A stretch of 64,000 nt of DNA from Rhodocyclaceae bacterium (GCA_019455325.1 JACFMQ010000006.1:1-64000), one strand, 5' to 3'. Positions 47,629 to 55,067 are shown, counted from the stretch's first letter. Made by a program: numbers and translations. Notes: generated by a model not told the origin, from the letters alone.

Positions 47629-48654
47629 ATGGACACCGTTTCGCAGATCGCCCTCGGCGCCAGCGTCGCCGTCGCCGTCATGGGGCGGCGCACGGCGCTG
47701 TGGAAGAGCGCCGTCGTCGGCGGCGCGCTCGGCACGCTGCCCGACCTCGACGTGGTCGTCGACTACGGCGACGCGGTGCTCGAGATGGTGCTACACCGCG
47801 CCGACAGCCATTCGCTCTTCTACCTGACGCTGCTCGGGCCGCTGCTCGGGTTCGTCATCGCCCATCTCCTCGGCGACGCGGCGCACCGGCGGCGCTGGGC
47901 GCTGGCCGCCTGGCTGGTGCTGTTCACGCATCCGCTGCTCGACCTGATGACGGTCTACGGCACGCAACTGCTGCGGCCGTTCACCGATCATCCGTTCGCC
48001 ATCGGCAGCGTCTTCGTCATCGACCCGCTGTACACGCTGCCGCTGCTCGCCAGCCTCGTCGGCACGCTGGCCACCGGCCGCACGCGGGCGAATGCCGTCG
48101 GCCTGCTGCTGGCGACCGCCTATCTCGGCTGGGGCGCCGCCGTGCAGCAGCACGTGACGGCGACGGCGCAGGCCGCGCTGCGCGCGCAGGGCATCGCCGC
48201 CGAGCGCCTGCTGGTGACGCCGACCGCGTTCAACAGCGTGCTCTGGCGCGTCGTCGCGGTGACGCCGGAAGAATTCCACGAAGGCTTCTACAGCCTGTTC
48301 GACGCGCCGCCCGCGGCCGGTGCGCCGGCGATCCGCTTCGACCGCTTCGCCCGCGGCGCCGACCTGATCGAGCGCTGGCAGGGGCACTGGGCGGTGCCGC
48401 GCATCGCCGCCTTCAGCCACGGCTTCTACAAGATGCGCGAGGAGCACGGCCGCGTCTGGCTGACCGACCTGCGCATGGGGCAGGAGCCGTACTACAGCTT
48501 CGACTTCGATCTGGCGGCCGCCGACGCCGATCCGGCGGCGGTCGCGGCCGACCCGGCGCCGGTCGGCCGCATCGGCCTGCGCGTGCCGTTCGAGCGCGGC
48601 CTGCCCTGGCTCGGCCGGCGGCTGCTCGGCGAACCGCTGCCGCCGCCGCGCTGA
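47629..48654 (+). CDS. DUF457/YdjM-type membrane metal-dependent hydrolase, paralogue 2
   Basis: A 341-residue paralogue of the 43792 gene. DTVSQIALGASVAVAVMG, LGTLPDLDVVVDYGD, ADSHSLFYLTLLGP and FTHPLLDLMTVYGTQLLRPF correspond in order to the metal-binding motifs there. At least four hydrophobic helices are followed by a soluble C-terminal part of ~150 residues. The ATG at 47629 lies 10 nt after the 32-bp inverted repeat, and the short GATCTTCAA between them is a poor RBS. Confidence 0.82.
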   Translation: MDTVSQIALGASVAVAVMGRRTALWKSAVVGGALGTLPDLDVVVDYGDAVLEMVLHRADSHSLFYLTLLGPLLGFVIAHLLGDAAHRRRWALAAWLVLFTHPLLDLMTVYGTQLLRPFTDHPFAIGSVFVIDPLYTLPLLASLVGTLATGRTRANAVGLLLATAYLGWGAAVQQHVTATAQAALRAQGIAAERLLVTPTAFNSVLWRVVAVTPEEFHEGFYSLFDAPPAAGAPAIRFDRFARGADLIERWQGHWAVPRIAAFSHGFYKMREEHGRVWLTDLRMGQEPYYSFDFDLAAADADPAAVAADPAPVGRIGLRVPFERGLPWLGRRLLGEPLPPPR

Positions 48655-48658
48655 GGGC

Positions 48659-49369
48659 TCAGCCCGGTTTGCGCAGCAGGTCGACCCGCTGCGGGCTGAC
48701 GAAGCTGGCGCCCGTCGGCGTCAGGTGGGCCGAGAACCGCTCCTCCACCTGCCGGTACAGCGCCGGCGACAGCCGATGGTCGGAGTGCGTGACGCGGATC
48801 ATGCGCGCGTCGAACTCGGCGAAGTCCGCGAAGCGGCTGCGCGTGCCGAAGAAAAGCTGCCGTTCGAGCGCCAGCCGGCCGTCGTCCACCGCCCGGCGCA
48901 CGGCGGCGAAGGCGGCCTCGCGGACGATCTTCTCGTCATGGAAGAGGCGCATGACCTCGTTCAGCTCGCCGGCGAAGACCGGCTCCGAGATCCACGCCCG
49001 GCCGCCCGGCCGCAGCACGCGGGCGATCTCGCCGAGCGCCCGGTCCATCAGCTCCACCGGCACGTGGTGCAGCGACTTGAACATGATGACGACGTCGAAG
49101 CTCGCGTCCTCGGCCGGAATCGCCTCGGCGCCGCCCTGGCGGAAGTCGACGCCGGGCAGGTCGGCGATCTGCAGGTTGCGCGCGTGCTGGACGGCGTCGA
49201 CCTCGAGGGCGACGATTTCCTGCGGCCGGCCGTTCTCGGCCAGCGTGCGCGTCTTCTCGGCGCGGCCGCAGCCGAGTTCGAGCACGCGGGCGCCGGCGAA
49301 GGGCAGTTCGTCGAGCAGCAGCTCGACCTCGTTGCAGGCGGCGGTCTGTAGCGGATCGGCGATCTTCAT
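48659..49369 (-). CDS. Class I SAM-dependent methyltransferase
   Basis: A 236-residue methyltransferase. The SAM motif I is VLELGCGRAEKTR, motif II EIVALEVDAVQH and post-motif FDVVIMFKSLHHVP (Methyltransf_11-like). The ATG at 49369 gives MKIADPLQTAACNEVELLL; the frame remains open upstream only because it shadows the lysR gene. It converges with the DUF457 gene with 4 nt between. Substrate unknown. Confidence 0.85.
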   Translation of the reverse strand: MKIADPLQTAACNEVELLLDELPFAGARVLELGCGRAEKTRTLAENGRPQEIVALEVDAVQHARNLQIADLPGVDFRQGGAEAIPAEDASFDVVIMFKSLHHVPVELMDRALGEIARVLRPGGRAWISEPVFAGELNEVMRLFHDEKIVREAAFAAVRRAVDDGRLALERQLFFGTRSRFADFAEFDARMIRVTHSDHRLSPALYRQVEERFSAHLTPTGASFVSPQRVDLLRKPG

Positions 49370-49443
49370 GGCGGGTGTTCCGTGGGTGAAAAGCGAAAAT
49401 ATTAGCAGACGATGATATGCGCCGGCAGCCCGCCGCCGCTTGC

Positions 49444-50349
49444 CTAGTCGCGGTCCCAGTACGGATCGGGGCCGAAGCGTTCGAGCAGGAAGTCGATGAA
49501 GGCGCGCACCTTGGCCGGCAGGTGGCGGGTCGGCAGGTAGAGCGCGTAGACGTGGCGCTCGACCGGGATGTATTCGGAGAGCGCGGCGCGCAGCCGGCCG
49601 GCCTGCAGGTCGCGGCCGATGATGAAGGTCGGCAGCAGGGCGAGGCCGAGGCCGCCGAGCACGGCCTGCGACAGCGCCTCGTCGTCGTTGATGCGCAGCC
49701 GGCCGGCGACCGGCACGGCGATCTCGCCTTCCGGCCCGGTGAAGCGCCACAGCCCCTGCTCGCCGGAGTGCGTGTAGTCGAGGCAGTTGTGCCGCGCCAG
49801 GTCCTGCGGCACGCGCGGCGTGTCGTGCCGGGCGAAGTACTCCGGCGTCGCGCACAGCCGGCGGCGCACCGGCGCCAGCTTCCTGGCGACGAGGTTCGGC
49901 GGCAGCTCGCGGGCGACGCGCACGACCACGTCGTAGCCTTCCTCGGCGAGGTCGATGCCGCGGTCGGTGATGGTCATGTCGATGTCCAGGTCCGGGTAGT
50001 GGCCGAGGAAGTCGGCCAGCGCCGGCGCCACGTGCAGCGTGCCGAAGGCCACCGAGGCGGCGACGCGCAGCACGCCGCGCGGCTGCGCGTGCAGGCTGCT
50101 CGCCACCTGCTCGGCGCGCGCCGCCTCGTCGAGGATGCGGCTGCAGTGTTCGGCGAAGGCGGCGCCGACCTCGGTCACGCTCAGGTGGCGGGTGCTGCGG
50201 TGGAGCAGGCGCACGCCGAGCGAATGCTCCAGCTTGGCCACCGCCTTGCTCACCGCCGAGCGCGACATGCCGAGCCGGCGCGCGGCGGCGGAAAAGCTGC
50301 CGCCCTCGACGACGTGGGCGTAGACGGCCATCAGATTGAGATCCTGCAT
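49444..50349 (-). CDS. LysR-family transcriptional regulator
   Basis: A 301-residue LysR protein. The N-terminal HTH is GSFSAAARRLGMSRSAVSKAV followed by KLEHSLGVRLLHRSTRHLSVT, close to the CrgA/DmlR subgroup. The rest is a substrate-binding-like effector domain. It is divergent from rnk; an inverted repeat GGAAAC-N10-GTTTCC (50370-50391) just upstream of its start could be its own site. Target and effector unknown. Confidence 0.9.
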   Translation of the reverse strand: MQDLNLMAVYAHVVEGGSFSAAARRLGMSRSAVSKAVAKLEHSLGVRLLHRSTRHLSVTEVGAAFAEHCSRILDEAARAEQVASSLHAQPRGVLRVAASVAFGTLHVAPALADFLGHYPDLDIDMTITDRGIDLAEEGYDVVVRVARELPPNLVARKLAPVRRRLCATPEYFARHDTPRVPQDLARHNCLDYTHSGEQGLWRFTGPEGEIAVPVAGRLRINDDEALSQAVLGGLGLALLPTFIIGRDLQAGRLRAALSEYIPVERHVYALYLPTRHLPAKVRAFIDFLLERFGPDPYWDRD

Positions 50350-50369
50350 GCGCGAATTGTATCTTCACG

Positions 50370-50391
50370 GGAAACAGTCATGTGCGTTTCC
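50370..50391. promoter_or_regulatory. Inverted repeat between lysR and rnk
   Basis: GGAAAC (50370-50375) and GTTTCC (50386-50391) are 10 nt apart, 21 nt upstream of the lysR start codon. A dyad of this size in a divergent lysR promoter is a plausible LysR-type site. Confidence 0.4.
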
Positions 50392-50434
50392 GGCGGCTTA
50401 TGCGCGCGCCCGATCATCCCTATGATTGTCCTGT

Positions 50435-50465
50435 CCCTGCCGCACGCGGCGGGGTTTTTTCTTTT
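50435..50465 (+). terminator. Rho-independent terminator-like hairpin upstream of rnk
   Basis: CCCTGCCGC (50435-50443) pairs with GCGGCGGGG (50446-50454), with one T-G wobble, followed by TTTTTTCTTTTT. On the plus strand no gene precedes it for 1.7 kb, so it would end a short transcript from the lysR-rnk region or act as an attenuator in the rnk leader. Confidence 0.7.
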
Positions 50466-50485
50466 TGCGCACGGGGATGTCGAAG

Positions 50486-50851
50486 ATGAGAAACGATGAA
50501 CTGGTGATCGCCGACCGGGACTACGCGCGGCTCGCCCTGCTGGCCCGCGACAGCGCGCTGGCCGAGGAGCTGAGCCGGGCCACCGTCCTGCCGCTGGCGC
50601 GGATGCCGGAGAACGTCGTGCGCATGCATTCGCGCGTCACCTACACCATCGACGGCGCCGGCGAGCCGCACGAGGTCGAGCTGGTCTTTCCCGACGAGGC
50701 CGATCTCGCCGCCGGCAAGGTGTCGGTGCTGGCGCCGGTCGGCGCCGCGCTGCTCGGGCTGGAGGAAGGGCAGGAGATCGACTGGTCCTTCTTTCCCGAC
50801 GGCAACGCGCGGCGCCTGCGCGTCGTGCGCACGCTGGCGCCGACCGACTGA
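50486..50851 (+). CDS. rnk: Rnk-like nucleoside diphosphate kinase regulator (GreA/GreB C-terminal domain)
   Basis: A 121-residue protein. NDELVIADRDYARLALLAR is the Rnk N-terminal helix region and the C-terminal part (EVELVFPDEADLAAGKVSVL, PVGAALLGLEEGQEIDW) is the GreA/GreB FKBP-like domain. Rnk binds RNA polymerase near the secondary channel. I chose ATG 50486, with GGGGA 8 nt upstream; ATG 50477 adds three residues. A terminator-like hairpin lies just upstream, hinting at attenuation. Confidence 0.85.
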   Translation: MRNDELVIADRDYARLALLARDSALAEELSRATVLPLARMPENVVRMHSRVTYTIDGAGEPHEVELVFPDEADLAAGKVSVLAPVGAALLGLEEGQEIDWSFFPDGNARRLRVVRTLAPTD

Positions 50852-50895
50852 GCGCCGCGCGATGGACAGCGGCGCCACCGACCGGCGCCCGGCCG

Positions 50896-51459
50896 GTGGC
50901 CGGCGCCGCTTCGTTTGCCTCGGCGACGGCCGTCATGGTGCATAGCGAATTCCCGCTGCAGCGGCTGGTGCAACTGGCGTCGAGCCCGTTCCAGGTGGGC
51001 TTCGCCCGCCAGGTGGTGCGCATGCTGCCGCCGTCGCCCGTCGCCGCCTACGAGCCGACCCGCGACGGGCTGCTGATCCTCGCCGGCAACGAGGCCGCGC
51101 TGCGTGCGCAGACCGAAATGCTCTGCGGCATGTACGGCGACGACCTGCTGCCGCAGCCGCCGCAGGTGCGCTACATCTCGCTCGGCAACCGGCCGTACGA
51201 GCCGATCATGCGCGTGCGCGTGCGCGTCGCCGGCGAATACCGGGACGCCGTGTGCGCGGACCTGGCCGAGCGCGAGGCGCTGCTGCTCGGCGAACGCGCG
51301 CGCGCCGGCGCCTGCCTGCTGCGCGCCGAGGCGCCGCTGCGCACCCTGCTCGGCTACGGCGAGGCGCTGGCCGGTCTGGCCGCGGGCGCGACCTGGCACC
51401 GGACCGTGCTCGACCGCTACGTGCCGATGCGTCGTCCGCCCGGCGGTCGGGCGGCCTGA
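50896..51459 (+). CDS. Standalone EF-G domain III-V-like protein A (no GTPase domain)
   Basis: About 187 residues (GTG at 50896) or 174 (ATG at 50935); neither has a good RBS. From EPIMRVRVRVAGEYRDAV through DLAERE, LRAEAPLRTLLGYGEAL and LDRYVPM it follows the pattern of EF-G domain V (EPVMKVEV, DLSRRRG, AEVPLSEMFGYATQLRSL in E. coli). Before it, RDGLLILAGNEAALRAQ and PQVRYISLG match EF-G domain III (TIIAGMGELHLDI, PQVAYRET). The G domain, domain II and domain IV are absent. A paralogue is at 52859-53389. Function unknown. Confidence 0.7.
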   Translation: MAGAASFASATAVMVHSEFPLQRLVQLASSPFQVGFARQVVRMLPPSPVAAYEPTRDGLLILAGNEAALRAQTEMLCGMYGDDLLPQPPQVRYISLGNRPYEPIMRVRVRVAGEYRDAVCADLAEREALLLGERARAGACLLRAEAPLRTLLGYGEALAGLAAGATWHRTVLDRYVPMRRPPGGRAA

Positions 51460-51476
51460 ACGGCGTAAACACCTAC

Positions 51477-51554
51477 CGCAAAGGCGCAAAGGAAAAACGA
51501 AAGCAGGAATTTCTTTGCGTTTCCTTTGCGCCTTTGCGTCTTTGCGGTGGACGT
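51477..51554. repeat. Intergenic inverted repeat, CGCAAAGGCGCAAAGG type
   Basis: The left arm 51477-51495 and right arm 51520-51538 are perfect reverse complements over 19 bp, with a 24-nt loop. The sequence continues TCTTTGCGGTGGACGTT, whose last 12 bases also end the 47513-47619 repeat. Same family, with A for G in the repeated unit. It separates the two EF-G-like gene clusters. Confidence 0.88.
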
Positions 51555-51615
51555 TCGCCTTTTCATGCGATCGCCCTGGGGTGAACGGCTGGCCGTCGCC
51601 GCGGCCCGGCCCCGT

Positions 51616-52527
51616 TCAGGGCGCGGGCGCGCCGGCGCCGGCCCAGCAGCCGCTCATCAGTCCCTGCGGCCGCAGGCGCGCCCGTACCTGCGCGCTGCTT
51701 TCCCAGTCGTCGGCGCGCACGCCGAGTCCGGCGAAGATGCCGTAGCCGGCGCCGGCGCGGATCTCGTCGCCGGCGCAGAGGCTTTCGCCCGCCCGGATGG
51801 CGCCGGCGGCGACGATCGCCGCGCCGGCGCGGATGCCCCAGCCGGTTTCGAGATGCCGCGCGCAGTCGATGGCGCCGCCGGCGTCGATGCCCTGTTCCGC
51901 CCGGATGTCCTCGCCGCCGACGATGTCGCCGCCGGCGCGCAGGCGCTTGCCGCAGCGGATGGCGCCGGCGACGACGACGTCGCGGCCGGCGACGGCGTTG
52001 CCGGCGACCGTCAGCGCGCCGCCGCTCCGCAGTTCCCAGCCGGCGCGCACGTCGCCGTGGCCGACGATGTCGCCGTCGGCCTCGACGCCCCAGTCGGCGC
52101 GGATGTCGCCGTGCGCCTCGATGCTGCCCGCGCAGTGCAGGCTGCCGGCGATGCGCAGGTCGCCGCCGGCGACGACGGCCTTGCCGACGCGCGCGCCGCC
52201 GCCCGCGCGGATGTCCCGGCCGGCGCGCAGGAGGCCGGCGGCCTCGATGCCGCCGCGCACCTCGACGCTGCCGGCGAAGACCAGCGCGTCGGCGTCGAGG
52301 CGGTCGAGCACGAGCACGGCGTCGGTCGGCCCGAACTGGTCGAGCAGCCAGCAGGCGTCGTTGATCCGCCCGTCGGCGACGAGGGCGTCGAGCAGCTCCT
52401 GGTAGTCGCCGCCGTCGCCGTAGCGGCGCAGGAACCAGCGGAAGCCGTCGGCGCAGGGGCGCTTGGCGCGGACGAAGTCGCGCGTCAGGTCGACGGCGCG
52501 GTCGGTCGGGGCGATCGTCGCGCTCAT
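51616..52527 (-). CDS. Beta-helix (bactofilin/hexapeptide-like) repeat protein
   Basis: A 303-residue protein. The N-terminal ~75 residues (DLTRDFVRAKRPCADGFRWF, ALVADGRINDACWLLDQFG) form a small conserved module. From about residue 80 there are some 25 short rungs of the type AG.DI.AGG (for example AGRDIRAGGGARVGKAVVAG, AHGDIRADWGVEADGDIVGH), predicting a beta-helix as in bactofilins or acyltransferase LbH domains. It ends GLMSGCWAGAGAPAP. I chose ATG 52527, which overlaps the phasin-like stop by 4 nt. Last gene of the usp operon. Role unknown; scaffold-like is a guess. Confidence 0.75.
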   Translation of the reverse strand: MSATIAPTDRAVDLTRDFVRAKRPCADGFRWFLRRYGDGGDYQELLDALVADGRINDACWLLDQFGPTDAVLVLDRLDADALVFAGSVEVRGGIEAAGLLRAGRDIRAGGGARVGKAVVAGGDLRIAGSLHCAGSIEAHGDIRADWGVEADGDIVGHGDVRAGWELRSGGALTVAGNAVAGRDVVVAGAIRCGKRLRAGGDIVGGEDIRAEQGIDAGGAIDCARHLETGWGIRAGAAIVAAGAIRAGESLCAGDEIRAGAGYGIFAGLGVRADDWESSAQVRARLRPQGLMSGCWAGAGAPAP

Positions 52528-52862
52528 TTCGCCGGCGGCTCCTCCGCCGGCAGCGCCGCGGCCAGGCTCCGGTTCAGCCCGCGGCCGATTTCGCGGCAGG
52601 CGGCGCAATAGAGGGCGAAGCGCTCGACCTGCGGCGGCAGGCCGGCGCTCAGTTCTGCCGCCGCTTCGCCCGGCGTCTGCGCGGCGACCAGGCGCAGCGC
52701 GACGAGCGAGGCGTCGTCGACGGCGGCGCGGGCGACGGCCAGGTTCAGCTCGGTCAGCCGGCCGAACGAGGCCAGCCCGGCACGGCCGACGGCCAGCGAG
52801 GTGTCGAGGGCGGCGAGCTGCCGCCGGGCGAGGTGCGTGAAGAGCGTTTCCATGTCGTTCAT
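52524..52862 (-). CDS. Phasin-like protein
   Basis: A 112-residue helical protein: LARRQLAALDTSLAVGRAGL, then TELNLAVARAAVDDASLVAL and VERFALYCAACREIGRGLNRSL. The spacing of amphipathic helices and the start (ETLFTHLARRQLAALD) match the phasin_2 family, which coats polyhydroxyalkanoate granules. It is shorter than typical phasins (about 180) and has a Pro/Glu tail. The ATG at 52862 overlaps the EF-G-like stop by 4 nt; ATG 52853 is an alternative. Confidence 0.7.
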   Translation of the reverse strand: MNDMETLFTHLARRQLAALDTSLAVGRAGLASFGRLTELNLAVARAAVDDASLVALRLVAAQTPGEAAAELSAGLPPQVERFALYCAACREIGRGLNRSLAAALPAEEPPAK

Positions 52863-53389
52863 CCCGGGTAACAGGCCATCGTTTCGGAGGAATACGACCA
52901 CAGTGGCCGGTAGTGGCTGAGCCAGAGGGTCGCGTGGGCGGTGCCGCCGCTCAGGCGCCGCAGCGCGCGCGGGTAGCCGAGCAGCGTGGCGAGCGGCGCC
53001 TGGCCGCGGATGACGCCGCTGTCCGGGCGGACCTCGACGTCGGAGATTTCCGCCGCGCGCCGCGCCAGGCAGGCTTCGATCGGTCGGACGTCGGCCGGCG
53101 CAGCGACGACGCGAAAGCCCATGATCGGCTGCTGCCAGCCGTCGGCGTAGAGCAGGCGCACGCCCGGCGTCGAGAAGCGGACGCCGGCGCCGAAGGCGTC
53201 GCGCAGGAGACGCCGCGGCTCGGCGAGGTCGGCTTCCGTGCGGCCGAGGATGAGCAGGCCGTCGCGCGTCGCTTCGCGCGCGAAGTCGCCGCCGTCGGGC
53301 AGCAGCTCGCGCGCCTTTCTGGCGAAGGCGAGCTGCGGGCCGGGGACGGTGCCGGTGGCCAGTTGTTCGATGGGGTAGGCGGCGTTCAT
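52859..53389 (-). CDS. Standalone EF-G domain III-V-like protein B (no GTPase domain)
   Basis: A 176-residue paralogue of the 50896 protein. Shared landmarks are TRDGLLIL, then PIM, and then a run matching EF-G domain V: QAPLATLLGYPRALRRLSGG and LSHYRPL. ATRDGLLILGRTEADLAEP followed by GVRFSTPGVRLLYAD corresponds to EF-G domain III; the GELHL motif is replaced by TEADL. There is no G domain, domain II or domain IV. It lies 9 nt after the usp gene and overlaps the phasin-like gene by 4 nt. Function unknown; a ribosome or RNA link is inference from fold only. Confidence 0.72.
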   Translation of the reverse strand: MNAAYPIEQLATGTVPGPQLAFARKARELLPDGGDFAREATRDGLLILGRTEADLAEPRRLLRDAFGAGVRFSTPGVRLLYADGWQQPIMGFRVVAAPADVRPIEACLARRAAEISDVEVRPDSGVIRGQAPLATLLGYPRALRRLSGGTAHATLWLSHYRPLWSYSSETMACYPG

Positions 53390-53398
53390 CTCGCGGCG

Positions 53399-54370
53399 TC
53401 ACCGGATCAGGGTCACGGGCAGCGGCGAGCGGCGCAGCACGCCGCCGGAGATCGAGCCGAGCAGCAGGCCGCCGAGCCAGCCGAGGCCGCGCGTGCCCAT
53501 CACCAGGTGGCCGCAGCCGACGTCCTCGGCGACTTCGAGGATCTTCGCCACCGGATCGCCGAAGGCGACGTGGAAGTCGTAGCCGACGCCGGCGGCGGCG
53601 AGCGCGTCCAGGGCCTCGCGGCAGTCGACGGCGGCCTGCTCGCGCTCCGCGGCCATCGTCGCCACGTCCGGCGTCGCCGGCAGCGGTCCCGCGGGCGGGC
53701 GCACGTTGAGCAGGTGCAGGCGCGGCGCGCGCGGCCGGCCGGCGAACTGCGCCAGCGCGTAGCGCAGCGCGCGCAGCGACGCCGCCGAGCCGTCGCAGGC
53801 GATCAGCCAGTCCACCCATTCGGCGGGAAACTCCCCGGCGCGGCAGCCGGACTTGGCCAGCGTCACCGGCACCCCGGCCTTCGCCAGCACGTCCATGGCC
53901 ACCGAGCCGAGCAGCGCGCAGGCGACGCTGCCGGCGCCGTCGGCGCCCATGACGATCTCGGCGGCGGCGTGCTCGCGCGCGTGTGCCAGGATCGCCTCGG
54001 CCGGGTTGGCGGCGACGAGGCGCAGCAGGTAGGGAAGACCCGCCTCGTCGAGCGCGGCGCGCGCCGCCCAGGTGTCGGCGAGGCCCTGCCGCAGCAGCGT
54101 GTCGTCGCGTTCGCCGGCGCCGAGGACGATCTGCGCGTTGAGCAGGTGCACCTCGACGTCGGCCGGGCCGTCGGCCATGCGCAGGGCGACGTGCAGCGCG
54201 CCGAGCGCGGCCGCCGAACCGTCGACCGGAACCAGGATGCGGCGCGCGGCCGCGCCGGCCGCCGGGCCGCTGCGCGCCGTCAGGCCGCTCAGGCGTCCGA
54301 AGGCGTCGCACTCGACGGCGTGCCAGTTGGTGAATCCGGTCTTCATGTCCATTCGTTCATCCATTCGCAT
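53399..54370 (-). CDS. Tandem universal stress protein (two UspA domains)
   Basis: A 323-residue protein with two UspA domains. The first is ~40-175 (RRILVPVDGSAAALGALHVAL, AAEIVMGADGAGS, GSVAMDVLAKAGVPVTL). The second is ~185-323 (VDWLIACDGSAASLRALRYAL, VMGTRGLGWLGGLLLGSISGGVLRRSPLPVTLI), with the G2xG9G(S/T) ATP-binding pattern best preserved in the second domain. It heads the operon with the EF-G-like, phasin-like and beta-helix genes. The start is uncertain: in-frame ATGs occur at 54370, 54364, 54352 and 54346, none with a strong RBS. Confidence 0.88.
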   Translation of the reverse strand: MRMDERMDMKTGFTNWHAVECDAFGRLSGLTARSGPAAGAAARRILVPVDGSAAALGALHVALRMADGPADVEVHLLNAQIVLGAGERDDTLLRQGLADTWAARAALDEAGLPYLLRLVAANPAEAILAHAREHAAAEIVMGADGAGSVACALLGSVAMDVLAKAGVPVTLAKSGCRAGEFPAEWVDWLIACDGSAASLRALRYALAQFAGRPRAPRLHLLNVRPPAGPLPATPDVATMAAEREQAAVDCREALDALAAAGVGYDFHVAFGDPVAKILEVAEDVGCGHLVMGTRGLGWLGGLLLGSISGGVLRRSPLPVTLIR

Positions 54371-54626
54371 CGATCGGAACGGGTTCCTGGGTGGAAACCG
54401 TTCCTCATAAACGACAATCCGGCGCTGCGCGCTCTGTCTTCCGGGCGCCCGCCGAATGCGTGTTTTCCTTTGTTTTTTCGGATGATATGTCTATCAAATG
54501 GAAAGAATAAGCCTCCGTAGCAGAATCACTTTGTTTCCTTAAAGGCTACAATAGGCCGCCGGATATGCCCACCCATTGCACTGTTCCGGCACAAATGCGC
54601 ATTCGTCGGCGGCGCTGCGCGGTCGA
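54371..54626. other. Intergenic region between usp and groES promoters
   Basis: It is notably A+T-richer than the window (for example 54470-54545). It must hold the minus-strand usp promoter. TACAAT at 54547-54552 could be a plus-strand -10 for a second groESL promoter, but I see no matching -35. No gene is supported here. Confidence 0.5.
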
Positions 54627-54656
54627 CTTGAAATCCGCCGGGGCTGTCCCTATCAT
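54627..54656 (+). promoter_or_regulatory. Sigma32-type heat-shock promoter of groESL
   Basis: CTTGAAA at 54627-54633 and CCCTATCAT at 54648-54656 are 14 nt apart, close to the sigma32 consensus CTTGAAA and CCCCATNT. It immediately precedes the CIRCE element and groES. Confidence 0.8.
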
Positions 54657-54682
54657 TGGCACTCGTTGGCTTTGAGTGCTAA
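54656..54682. promoter_or_regulatory. CIRCE element (HrcA operator)
   Basis: TTGGCACTC (54656-54664), 9 nt, GAGTGCTAA (54674-54682). It differs from the consensus TTAGCACTC-N9-GAGTGCTAA at a single base. HrcA binding here would overlap the transcription start. Confidence 0.95.
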
Positions 54683-54776
54683 CACGGCCCGTCGCGATCC
54701 CGCACCGCGGGCGTCGCAGGACAGCCGCCGTTGGCGTTGTCAGCAATCACTACCGCTTTGAACCAAGGAGAATTCG

Positions 54777-55067
54777 ATGAAAATCCGTCCGTTGCACGAC
54801 CGTGTGATCGTCAAGCGCATCGAAGCCGAGCGCACCACCGCTTCCGGCATCGTCATCCCCGATACCGCCGGCGAAAAGCCGGACCAGGGCGAAATCCTGG
54901 CCGTCGGCCCGGGCAAGCGCGACGAGAACGGCAAGCACATCGCCGTCGACGTCAAGGTCGGCGACCGCGTGCTGTTCGGCAAGTACGCCGGCCAGACGGT
55001 CAAGGTCGATGGCCAGGAACTGCTGGTCATGCGCGAAGAAGACATCATGGGCGTGCTGGAAGCCTGA
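54777..55067 (+). CDS. groES: Co-chaperonin GroES
   Basis: A 96-residue GroES, the standard length. It starts [19 protein letters not shown], has the mobile loop [16 protein letters not shown] that binds GroEL, and [18 protein letters not shown]. It caps the GroEL cage. CCAAGGAGAATTCG is a strong RBS. groEL follows after 36 nt. A sigma32-like promoter and CIRCE control the operon. Confidence 0.99.
   Translation: MKIRPLHDRVIVKRIEAERTTASGIVIPDTAGEKPDQGEILAVGPGKRDENGKHIAVDVKVGDRVLFGKYAGQTVKVDGQELLVMREEDIMGVLEA

Noticed and set aside
47513-51554. CRISPR or transposon ends as an explanation of the 47.5 and 51.5 kb repeats
   Set aside because: There are only two single hairpins, no regular spacers, no cas genes, and no transposase or target-site duplication between them.
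54576-54761. Small plus-strand frame before groES
   Set aside because: It spans the sigma32-type promoter and CIRCE, so it is regulatory DNA.
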